Shown: piece after piece, positions 25,429 to 34,500 of the stretch
How the letters are laid out: each line of letters opens with the position of its first letter
How positions within the stretch are numbered: position 1 is the first letter of the stretch
Position numbers and translations under genes: made by a program
Notes under the pieces: model-generated
What the model was told of the DNA's origin: nothing
Database searches by the model: none
Seen by the model: the letters and a program-made list of their open reading frames with translations, nothing else
Origin: Cereibacter ovatus
GTDB taxonomy: Bacteria; Pseudomonadota; Alphaproteobacteria; Rhodobacterales; Rhodobacteraceae
Reading direction: 5' to 3'
Length of the DNA stretch: 64,000 nucleotides
Assembly (NCBI RefSeq): GCF_900207575.1
Contig: NZ_OAOQ01000018.1
Span: 1 to 64,000, forward strand

Positions 25429-27397
25429 ACAGTGCAAGCTGGCGTTCCCGAAGCCTCTCTTGGCGGGCAAGATTGGCGCGGGCACGTTCCGCACGACGCG
25501 ACTGGAGGGCCTGAAGCGCCCGCATCGCCAGATGGCAGCCCCCTGCCCCCCCCAGCACCAGCGCAAGCCGTGCCAGCGTCATGGCCCAAGGGCCTTCGTC
25601 GCGGATCAGATCGTCGTCAAGGCTCAGGATGCGGTGAACCGTCCCCGGATCGCCCTGCCGGCCACAGCGCCCGGCAAGCTGGCGGTCGATGCGGCTGTTG
25701 CCGTGCAACTCGGTCAGGATGACCTGAAGCCCGCCCGCCGCCCGGGCCTTGTCGTCCAGCATGATGTCGGTGCCGCGCCCGGCCATGTTGGTGGCCACGG
25801 TGATCCGGCTGACACGGCCGGCGCCGGCGATGATCCCGGCCTCGTCGGCGGCGTGTTCGGCCGAAAGCACCTGATAGGCCAGCCCGACATCGTCCAGCGC
25901 CCGCGCGCAATCCTGCGAGGCGCCCAGCGTGCGCGTCCCGATCAGCACCGGCGCCCCGGTGGCGGCCAGCCTCGCGGCCAGATCGGCCACCACGCACCAT
26001 TTCCGGGCGGCCGAGGGCAGCACGCGCACCGGGGTCAGGCAGCGGATGTCGGGACGGCGCGGCAGGATGCGCCGCACCCGCAGGCCATAGATTTCCCACA
26101 ACTCGCGGGCGGCGGCACGGGCGGTTCCGGTCATGCCGCACAGGTGGCGATAGCGCGGGAAGAACCGCTGAAAGGTGATCCGGCCCAGCGTTGTGCGGAT
26201 CTCTCCGGGGTCGAGTCCCTCTTTCAGTTCCAGAAACTGGTGCAGCCCTTCGGACCACTGCCGGTCGGGCATCAGCCGCCCGGTGCTTTCGTCGATGATG
26301 GCGATGCCCTGATCGGTCACCAGATAATCGCGGCCACGGCGCAGGATATGCAGCGCGACCAGCGCCTGCCCGGCCAGATGCTCGCGCACGGGCGCCACGG
26401 CCACCAGCCCGCGCGCGCCCTGCGCCCCATCCGCAAGTCTTGCCCGGCCCGCATCGGTCAGCATGACGCGGTGGCGGGCCTCGGATTTGCGGAAATCGCG
26501 GCCCTCGACCAGCCCGCGGGCCAACCCCAGCATCTCGCGCAGTGTCGGCTCGTCCAGACCGCCAAGGCTGGCCTCGCCCGCCGACAGGATGAAGGGCGTG
26601 GCCGCCTGATCGATCAGGACCGAATCCGCCTCGTCGACGATGACGGCATCCAGCCCTTGCAGGATCGGCGCCCCTCCTTGCGCGCGGGGCCGGCCAAAGG
26701 CCAGCAGCTTGCGCCCCAGACCGCGCAGCGTGCCGGCCTGCGGGCCGGTCTGGTCGCGCAGATAGTCGAACAGGATGTTCTTCGCCGCCGAGAACACCAC
26801 ATCACGGCGGTAAAGCGTATTGCGCCCCTCGGGCGGGGTGTCGTCGGTGATGCAGGCAACGCCCAGCCCCAGCGCCGCAAACAGCGGGCCGAAGGTTTCG
26901 GCGTCGCGCGCGGCAAGGTAGTCGTTCACCGTCATCACATGCACCCGCCGCCCCGCCAGCGCCAGCGTCGCAGCACCCACGGCGGCGGTCAGGCTTTTGC
27001 CCTCGCCGGTGCCCATCTCGGCGATCTCGCCATCGAACAGGCAGCGGATCACCACGATCTGCACATCATAGGGCATCTTGCCCAACACGCGCCCCGCCGC
27101 CACGCAGACCTCGGCCAGCACCGGGGCAAGGGCGGCATCGGCCACCCGGCCCCGCCGCGCGCGGCGACGCAGGCAAAGGGCGCGGTCGCGCAGCCGGACC
27201 GGATCGGCGGGCAGATCAGCAATCGCCGCGATCTCGGCGCGGACGGCACGGACAAAGGCGGTATCGCCCCCCCATGGCCTGCGCAGAAGGCGGCGCGGGT
27301 CCAGCCGCGACAGCACAGCCAGCACAAGCGCATCGCGGTCGGTCAGGCCGTCGGGCTTCCGTTCGGGATAGGTCTCGATCTCGGGCAGGGTCACCAT
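25412..27397 (-). CDS. SecA-like ATPase, shortened (accessory translocation motor)
   Basis: The motor of SecA is clearly present in 661 residues: I-A-E-M-G-T-G-E-G-K-S (Walker A, 128-135), V-M-T-V-N-D-Y-L-A-A-R-D, V-D-E-A-D-S-V-L-I-D (255-258), L-C-G-M-T-G-T-A (421-426), V-A-T-N-M-A-G-R-G-T-D-I (535-545) and DRQLAGRCGRQGDPG (571-585). Housekeeping SecA has about 900 residues; here the chain ends about 75 residues after the last helicase motif. Most of the helical scaffold/wing region and the C-terminal zinc-binding tail are therefore missing. It is not the housekeeping copy. It follows the M50-HlyD gene by 10 bases, suggesting a role in exporting the giant protein (inference). Confidence 0.88.
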   Translation of the reverse strand: MVTLPEIETYPERKPDGLTDRDALVLAVLSRLDPRRLLRRPWGGDTAFVRAVRAEIAAIADLPADPVRLRDRALCLRRRARRGRVADAALAPVLAEVCVAAGRVLGKMPYDVQIVVIRCLFDGEIAEMGTGEGKSLTAAVGAATLALAGRRVHVMTVNDYLAARDAETFGPLFAALGLGVACITDDTPPEGRNTLYRRDVVFSAAKNILFDYLRDQTGPQAGTLRGLGRKLLAFGRPRAQGGAPILQGLDAVIVDEADSVLIDQAATPFILSAGEASLGGLDEPTLREMLGLARGLVEGRDFRKSEARHRVMLTDAGRARLADGAQGARGLVAVAPVREHLAGQALVALHILRRGRDYLVTDQGIAIIDESTGRLMPDRQWSEGLHQFLELKEGLDPGEIRTTLGRITFQRFFPRYRHLCGMTGTARAAARELWEIYGLRVRRILPRRPDIRCLTPVRVLPSAARKWCVVADLAARLAATGAPVLIGTRTLGASQDCARALDDVGLAYQVLSAEHAADEAGIIAGAGRVSRITVATNMAGRGTDIMLDDKARAAGGLQVILTELHGNSRIDRQLAGRCGRQGDPGTVHRILSLDDDLIRDEGPWAMTLARLALVLGGAGGCHLAMRALQALQSRRAERARANLARQERLRERQLALSGRLE

Positions 27398-27407
27398 CGG
27401 GGCGGGC

Positions 27408-29555
27408 CTAGCTGCCGAACTGGCGCAGGAAGGTCTGCGTCAGCGCCCGCCAAAGCCGTGGCCCGATCGGCGAGGGGTCGTGAACAAACCGCACCCGCGC
27501 CCGCGCGCCCCCCGGCAGGGTCACGGCCGGATCGGCCTCGACCGTCAGCAGATAGTTCACCACCGGCGTCAGGCTGATCGGGCTTTCAGCCGCAGGATCG
27601 ACCAAAAGGCCGCCGCCCGCCTTTGTGGTCAGCGCAAAGGACGGCAGCGCCGTGGTGACTTCGGGCGCGCGGGCAAGGATGCGGGCGCGATAGACAAGCG
27701 GCCGACCCAGACGCGGCGCCAGTTCGATCCGGCGGGAACCAGCATCGACCGGGCCGGCGTCGGCCGCCGGAATGGCCACGCGCCAGCGCGACGGCCCCGG
27801 CGCCAGAACGGTCGCCGGCACCTCGCCCTGTTGCAGGAAGCGCCCCGGCAGGCTGGCCGCCTCGGGCACATGGACGCGCCCCGCCACCTCGGCGCGCAGA
27901 ACCAGCATCGCCTCGCGCCGGGACAGATCGGCCAGCCGCGCCTCGGAAAAGCCCAACTGCTCTTGCCAAAGCTTGCGCCCGTTGCGGTCCGCCAGCGGCA
28001 AGCCCCCCAGCCGCGCCCGTGCATCGTCGCGTTCGGCCAGCGCCAGCCGCCGTTCCAGGGACAGGAACGGATCGGAAAGCTCAAGCACCGGCTGGCCCGG
28101 CTTTATCGCCTGCCCGTCGGCCACCAGCACCCGTTCGACAAAGCCGCTGCCCATCACCCGCAACAGGCTGCCTTCGGCCGGGTCCAGCACGGCATCGGCG
28201 GTGGTGACATGCGGCACCGGCAGCACGAACACCGCGCCAAAGCCCAGCACCAGAAGCAACGCGGCCCGCGCCAGCACCCGGGCGCGCACAAGATCAAGCG
28301 CGGGGTCGGCCACCAGATAGCGCAGCGCCTTGAAGGCAGGCAGGATCAGCACGGTGAACAGACTCCAAAGTGCAAGGGCCGCGCCGATGACCGGCATCGC
28401 CAGCGTCAGATAGATCGAGATGAAAAGCAGCACCGACATGCGGTAAAGAAACGAGCCCACCGCATAGACCAGCAGCAGCCCGCCTTCGCGCGGGGCCACC
28501 AACGGCGGGGGCGCGTCGCGGTCGCGCAGCAGCACACGGCGGACCAGATGCCAGAAGAACTGGTTCGACCGCTGGCCAAGGTTCGGGCTTTCCATCAGAT
28601 CGGCAAAGACGAAATAGCCGTCGAAACGCAGCAGCGGATTGCCGTTGAACAACAGCGTCGAAATCCCGCCGATCAGCGTCAGGTTATAGGCCAGCGTGCG
28701 CACCGGGCCGGGATCGGCCGCCAGCCAGACAAGAAAGGCCGCCGCCGCCACCGCCAGTTCGACAAGAATTCCGGCGGCGCTGACGATCATGCGCGGCCCC
28801 TTGCCCGGAAAGAACGTCGCCTGCGAGGCATCGACATAAGGCACCGGAAAGAACACCAGCATCATCACGCCGAATTCATGCACCTCGCCGCCCCAGCGTT
28901 TGACGGCATAGCCATGGCCCAGCTCGTGCAGCGCCTTCACGACAAGATAGGCCACTGCCAGATAGGCAAGGTTTCCGGCGGTGGCGATCTGGTCCATCCC
29001 CGGCAGCGCCAGCGCCTCGCGGTTCAGGATTGCGCCGGCCAGCGCCGCCCCGATCAGCACCAGCCACACCACAGCCCCAAAGGGCGAGAACACCAGCCGC
29101 GCCACCGGCGCCGACCAGCGCAGGAACGGTTCCGGATCAAACAGCGGAAAACGCAGCGACAGCGGGTTCTTGACATAGGCCAGCAGCGTGCGGCGGTCTT
29201 CTTCGCGGGTGCGGCGGTCGATCTCGGTCAGGTTCGGCAGCCGGTCGCCAAGGATCAGGTCGCCGGCATGAAGCTGGGCCAGAAGGTTCAGGATCTCGGT
29301 CTGCGACGGCGGCCGGTCGGGAAACAGCGCACAGCAGCGCAGCCAGACATCCTGCACGCTGCGCCGGCCATCCAGCCGGGCAAAAAAGGCATGCGCCGCA
29401 TCGGTCAGCCGGTGCATCTTGCCGCTTTGCGGGTTCTGCAACACATGCCAGACCTCGCCGCGATAGACATGGCGCGCGGTCGTCACATCGCCGTGCCGTC
29501 GCAGCCGCAGATCGGCCACCCGATACCAATCCTGCGACAGGAACGCCGTCGCCAT
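27408..29555 (-). CDS. PqqD-like domain fused to an M50 membrane peptidase and a HlyD-type domain
   Basis: The 715-residue protein has three parts. Residues 10-100 resemble a PqqD-type domain (G-E-V-W-H-V-L-Q-N-P-Q-S-G-K-M-H-R-L-T). Residues 150-450 form a site-2-protease membrane domain with H-E-L-G-H at 210-214 and N-P-L-L-R-F-D-G-Y-F near 306-315, giving the zinc ligands. Residues 455-700 form a HlyD-like lipoyl and beta-barrel region (GSGFVERVLVADGQAIKPGQ). The ATG at 29555 lies four bases after the upstream gene's stop, and the conserved part starts there. Similar fusions accompany exporters; the cleaved or bound substrate is unknown. Confidence 0.87.
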   Translation of the reverse strand: MATAFLSQDWYRVADLRLRRHGDVTTARHVYRGEVWHVLQNPQSGKMHRLTDAAHAFFARLDGRRSVQDVWLRCCALFPDRPPSQTEILNLLAQLHAGDLILGDRLPNLTEIDRRTREEDRRTLLAYVKNPLSLRFPLFDPEPFLRWSAPVARLVFSPFGAVVWLVLIGAALAGAILNREALALPGMDQIATAGNLAYLAVAYLVVKALHELGHGYAVKRWGGEVHEFGVMMLVFFPVPYVDASQATFFPGKGPRMIVSAAGILVELAVAAAAFLVWLAADPGPVRTLAYNLTLIGGISTLLFNGNPLLRFDGYFVFADLMESPNLGQRSNQFFWHLVRRVLLRDRDAPPPLVAPREGGLLLVYAVGSFLYRMSVLLFISIYLTLAMPVIGAALALWSLFTVLILPAFKALRYLVADPALDLVRARVLARAALLLVLGFGAVFVLPVPHVTTADAVLDPAEGSLLRVMGSGFVERVLVADGQAIKPGQPVLELSDPFLSLERRLALAERDDARARLGGLPLADRNGRKLWQEQLGFSEARLADLSRREAMLVLRAEVAGRVHVPEAASLPGRFLQQGEVPATVLAPGPSRWRVAIPAADAGPVDAGSRRIELAPRLGRPLVYRARILARAPEVTTALPSFALTTKAGGGLLVDPAAESPISLTPVVNYLLTVEADPAVTLPGGARARVRFVHDPSPIGPRLWRALTQTFLRQFGS

Positions 29556-29559
29556 CGCG

Positions 29560-31410
29560 TCACAACGCCAGCCGGCGCCAGACCCACAACCGGACCCGGT
29601 CGCGGATCGGATGAAGCCACAACCGCGCAAGGCTGACGCGGTCGATCTCGATCCGCGCGGCGCCGGTCATGCCGGGCACCAGCACCTCGGGCGGGGCGTC
29701 AAAGCGCGCCTCGACCTGATAGCGGGTCTGGCCGTTTTCATAGCGCGCAATCGGCATGGTGGCGCGCAGCGTCAAGCCGAACGAGCGTTCAGGAAGCGGT
29801 GTCACCTTCAGCGTCGCGTTCTGGCCGGGCAGGATCAGGTCGATCTCGTCCTCGGGGACGAACAGATCGGCGCGGTATTCCGCCAGTGGCGCAATCACCA
29901 GAAGCGCCTCGCCCTGCTCGACCGAGCGGCCGATGGCGCGGCTCAGGTCACCCGCCGTCACCAGCCCGTCAAACGGCGCCTCGATCCGGCTGCGGGCGAT
30001 CTGCTGGCCCGTCAGCGCGATCTGCGCGTCGATCTGGCGAATGCGAGACTCCAGCAGCCCCGCCTCGGCCCGGTTCTTGTCCGAGATCGCCTTGTCCAGT
30101 TCCAGGTCCGCCTGCGCCCGCAGCGCGGTCAGCCGCGTCAGTTCCAGCGTGAATTCGCGGTCATCCAGCCGAACCAGAAGATCGCCCTTTGCGATGCGGT
30201 CCCCCTCGCGCCGGGTAGCCTCGGCGATGAAGCCTGCAAAGGGCGCGGCCAGCGTGCGCGTCTCGGTGCCCTGCACCACCGCCTCGGCCACCACCGTCCG
30301 CGTGCCATCCAGCACGAACAGCGCGCCAAGCGCCATCACCCCGGCCAGAACCGAAGCCTTGGCCAGCAGATGACTGCGGCCAAGCAGATTTTCCAGCACC
30401 GAACGCAGCGCCATTGCCACCCGGACCGGCAGCCAGCGGTCGTTGTCGCGCTTTTCGATCAGGATCGGGGTCAGAAGGCTGCACAGCGCCTCGATCCGGG
30501 CCAGTTCGGCGCTGTCGAACCCGCGCGCCTCTGCCCGTTCGAACAGGATCACACCGCGGTAACGCCGGCCATCGAACAGCGGCACCGACACCACCGCCCG
30601 ATCCGTCGCCCCCCCGGCAAGCTCGGCCTGCCGCTGAAGGATCATGTCGGCGTCGTCCCCCGGCGGCGCGGGCCAAAGCAGGACGCGTTCCTGATCGAAG
30701 GCTTCCTCCATCGCGGCGCGAAGCCGCCGAACAAGGCCAAGCGACCGGGAGAACGACCCCGTGTTCGAGATTGCGGCCACCCGCACCGTCGCCCCGCGGG
30801 CAAGGCCCAGCGCCACCCGGTCGCAGCCAAAGCGCGCGGCAAGATCGGTCATCAGGGCGCGCGCGGCTTCGGAAAAGCGGCGGTGCGCGATAAAGGCCAC
30901 GATCGCCTCAAGCGCCGAGACGGCCGACGCCTCGTCGGCCGCGCCGCGGTGGCGGTGCGCGTCCAGACGCGCGACATGGGCCCAGCCGGTCGCCAGAGCC
31001 AGAAGCGACAACAGCCGCAGCAAGGCCGCCCTGTCAGCGATCTCGACCTCGATCGTCAGCAGGCCCGCCGCGCCGTCATAGCCCTCCACCGGCAGCGCCA
31101 GCGACGAGGCCGCCCCCGTGGCCCCGGGCTGGCCGGGCAGATGACCCGCAAGGGCCAGCCGGTTCTGGCGCCGGGCCTCGGCTTCGGCGCGGTGGGTGGC
31201 ATCGCCGGCAATCCGGCCTTCGGGGCGCAGGATCCGCGGCAGACCGGGGGTTTCATAGGCCACCAGCAGCGGAACAAGGCCCGGATCGGCCGCCATCCCC
31301 GCCAACAGCGCCTCGACCCAACCCGCAAGACGATCCGCGGCCTGTTGCGGCTGCGTCATCTCCCAGAAGGGGGGCGCGGGGCGCCGGTCCGGGGGCGCCG
31401 TTTCCGTCAT
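29560..31410 (-). CDS. GAF-domain protein fused to a membrane-anchored HlyD adaptor
   Basis: The 616-residue protein has a cytoplasmic N-terminal region whose part at about 170-315 reads as a GAF domain (F-G-C-D-R-V-A-L-G-L, then R-A-V-V-S-V-P-L-F-D-G-R-R-Y-R-G-V-I-L-F). One membrane helix follows (about 351-367, LAGVMALGALFVLDGT). The periplasmic HlyD part has A-P-F-A-G-F-I-A-E-A-T-R, a coiled coil, and R-I-E-A-P-F-D-G-L-V. A sensor domain on an export adaptor is unusual. GGAGA lies before the ATG. It is the first gene after the giant gene, separated by a hairpin. Confidence 0.85.
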   Translation of the reverse strand: MTETAPPDRRPAPPFWEMTQPQQAADRLAGWVEALLAGMAADPGLVPLLVAYETPGLPRILRPEGRIAGDATHRAEAEARRQNRLALAGHLPGQPGATGAASSLALPVEGYDGAAGLLTIEVEIADRAALLRLLSLLALATGWAHVARLDAHRHRGAADEASAVSALEAIVAFIAHRRFSEAARALMTDLAARFGCDRVALGLARGATVRVAAISNTGSFSRSLGLVRRLRAAMEEAFDQERVLLWPAPPGDDADMILQRQAELAGGATDRAVVSVPLFDGRRYRGVILFERAEARGFDSAELARIEALCSLLTPILIEKRDNDRWLPVRVAMALRSVLENLLGRSHLLAKASVLAGVMALGALFVLDGTRTVVAEAVVQGTETRTLAAPFAGFIAEATRREGDRIAKGDLLVRLDDREFTLELTRLTALRAQADLELDKAISDKNRAEAGLLESRIRQIDAQIALTGQQIARSRIEAPFDGLVTAGDLSRAIGRSVEQGEALLVIAPLAEYRADLFVPEDEIDLILPGQNATLKVTPLPERSFGLTLRATMPIARYENGQTRYQVEARFDAPPEVLVPGMTGAARIEIDRVSLARLWLHPIRDRVRLWVWRRLAL

Positions 31411-31524
31411 GTCATTCTCCGACCTGTGCGGCCCTCTGCTTGTCGTAACAGCAGGGATGATCGCAATCGGCCAAAAGACGGCGCGGACCGACTTTCGTCA
31501 GCCCGCCCCCGCCGCACGGAGAAA

Positions 31525-31546
31525 GGGCCGCCCGATGGGCGGGCCC
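31525..31546 (-). terminator. Hairpin between the giant gene and the GAF-HlyD gene
   Basis: On the minus strand, GGGCCCGCCC-ATC-GGGCGGCCC forms a GC stem of at least eight pairs, followed by TTTCT. It lies about 20 bases downstream of the giant gene's stop and about 115 bases before the next start. It could attenuate rather than fully stop transcription, since the downstream genes would otherwise need a promoter in this short gap. Confidence 0.55.
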
Positions 31547-31566
31547 CGACCGCGACCCGCACAACC

Positions 31567-34500
31567 CTACCGTGTCAGCCCATAGATCATCCCTTTCAGG
31601 AAGGCGAGCAGCCCCACCGTTTCCGTCGGATGGCTGAGATCGACGCTTTTCGACGCTTCCTTCTCGATCAGCAGGCTTGCCCCCGACGATGTCAGCGACT
31701 TCAGCTTGACCGAGGCCGTGTTCGGGCTGTTGCGGGTCTGGGTATCGGCCACCACCACCAGCGAGGCAAAGCCCGCAGGCGCGGTCCAGGATTTTGCCAC
31801 ACTTGACACCCCAAGCGTCGTCGCAAGCCCCCCGGTCAGGGATGCCCCCGGCGCCACGGCGATATAGCCCACGGTTTCCTTCGCATGGGTCTGGGCCTGT
31901 CCCTTCTCGACCTGAAGCCCGACCGAGAAACCGTTGCGCGTGATCGCCGTGGGCGAGCTGTCGACCGTCTTGGTATCGCGGTTCGACATCACCGAGGTGA
32001 CCACCACCGGCGCCGAGGCAAACCCCGCCTTGAAGGTCACGGCGCTGGCCGACGTGTCGGCCTCGACGGTTCCGACCTCGACCAGACGGCCATCGGCCAG
32101 TTGATGCACCCCGGCCGCGATGGCGACCCACTGGATCGTCTCGGTCTTCATCCGGATCTTGTTCTGGTATTCCCATTCCTCGATCACGAACGAGAACCCG
32201 GTATCGTCACGCGCCACCACCCGCAGCGTGTAGGGATCGCCCGACTGGTAAGACCCCGTCAGCATGACCACCGCATTCGTGATCGGGCTGGAATAGGTGA
32301 CCCGGATCGGATTGCCCGCCTGTTTGGCGGTGACCGTGACGCTGCCCGACTGACCGATGGCGCGGTACACCGGCGCCGAGGCCGCTTCGGCCAGTTGCGC
32401 CGCCGTGACCATCGCCGCCGACCCAAGGGCCTGCCCGCGCAGCAGACCGGCCTCAAGCACCGCAACACCCACCGTGTCGGTCTGCGACCGGCCGGTGTTG
32501 GAACTGACCGAGGTCTCCTCGGCGATCACAAACCGCGCCGCCGTCGTCGATTGTGCGGCGATCAGCACGCTTTGCGGATCGGTGTCGCGCATGGTCTGGC
32601 TGTCGGCCACCACCACCGCATTGGTGTAGGTGCGGCCGTATTTCATCGTCACCGCGCTGGCGCCGGCCTCGATCCGTTGCACGGCGCCGCCGCCCAGCCC
32701 GAAGGCGATATAGCCCACCAGTTCCTGCGACCGCGGGATGCCGGCGCGGGCCTCTTCGGATTGCAGCCGGGCCTCGAAGCCGGTGGCGGTGACGTTCAGC
32801 GCGCTGCTGTCGACCGCCGTCGCATCCAGCGACGACATCACCGAGGTGATGACCGCCGGACCGGCCGCGAACCCTGCGCTGAAGCTGACGCCGCCACTGG
32901 TGCCATCGGCCAGAAGCGTGCCGGCCTCGATGGTGCGGCCGTCGGCCAGCCGATGCACGCCCGCCGCCACCGCAACCCAGTTCACCGTGACGGACGCGCT
33001 GCGCCGGCCATCCTGATATTCCCATTCATCCAGCATGAAGGTGAAGCCGGTGGCGTCGCGCGACAGCACGCGCAGCGTGAACGGGTCAGAGGTGCTGGCG
33101 GTGGCACCCGTCAGCACGACCACCGCATTCTCAATGCTGGTCCCGAAGTTGACCCGGATCACCTTGCCGACCTGCGCCGCGGTGACAGTGGCCTTGCCCG
33201 AGGCCCCGATCACCGCGTTCTGCACCGCAAGCGTCGCCTCGCCCGCGGCCTTTGCCGCGGCCAGCTGGGCCGCCGTGACCTGCGCCGCATCCCCCTTGCG
33301 GGTTCCGGTCAGCAGGCCCTTGTCGAATACCGCAAGCCCGATCGTGTCGAATTCGGACCGACGACGATCGGCCTCGGCCGACTGTTCCTCGCTGAGGAAC
33401 AGGGTCGCCGACCGCGTGGCGACCGTCCAGATCATCGTCGACTGCGGATCGGCGTCCTTGCGGGTCTGGGTATCGGCCAGAACCACCGGCGCCCCCACCG
33501 CCCCGTCGAACGCCACCGGCATGCCGAAATGGCTGCCCGAGGTCAGCGTCTTGACATTGGGGCCGGCACCGAAGGCGACATAGCCCACCAGTTCCTGCAC
33601 CCGGTCAAAGCCCGCACGCGCCTGTTCGGACTGAAGCCGGGCTTCAAAGCCGGTGGTGGTGACGCTGATCGGGCTGGCATCGACCGCCGTTGCATCGATG
33701 GCCGACATGACCGAGGTCACGACCACCGGACCCGCGGCGAACCCGGCCGAGAAGGTGACCGATCCGGCGCTGTCGTCGGCCAGCAGCGTCCCCGCCTCGA
33801 CCACACGGCCATCGGCAAGGGTGTGAACCCCGGCCTGCACCGCCAGCCAGTGCACCGTGACGGTATCGGTGCGCTTGCCGTCCTGATACTCCCACTCATC
33901 GACGATGAAGGTGAACCCGGCGGTATCGCGCGACAGAACCCGCAGGGTGTAGGGCTCGGCCATGGCGTCCAGCGTGCCGGTCAGCACGACCACCGCATTG
34001 TCGATGCGGTTGCCGAAGTTGATCCGGATCGGCTTGCCGGCCGAGGCGCCGGCAACCTTGATCGTGCCGGCCGCGCCCACCACTGCCGTCTGCGACTGGC
34101 GGGCCTCGGCCAGCGCGTCAAGCTGGGCCTTGGTGACCCATGCCGCATCGGCCTTGCGGACCCCGCGCAGATCGCCCGCAACCAGCGCGACCAGCCCCAG
34201 ATCCTCGCGGCCGTGCAGGGTTTCGGTATCAAGCGACTGTTCTTCGGCAAAGAAAAGCTCGACGCTTGTGTTGGTGACAGTGCCGATCCTGACCTGCCCG
34301 GCGTCGGCCTGCTTGGCCGACTGTTCCTCGGCCAGCACCACGATATCGGCAAAGCCGACGCCCAGCGCGAAGCTGCGCTTGGTCGAATCCACCGCATTCG
34401 TCACCCGCCGGGTGCCCGTCCCGGTCGAGATCGCGATATAGCCCACCAGTTCCTTGCCGGCCGCCTTGCCGCGCGCCTCTTCGGATTCAAGCCGCAGCTC

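Noticed and set aside
31411-31566. Separate small gene between the giant gene and the GAF-HlyD gene
   Set aside because: Only 156 bases, containing a GC hairpin and no frame with a ribosome site.
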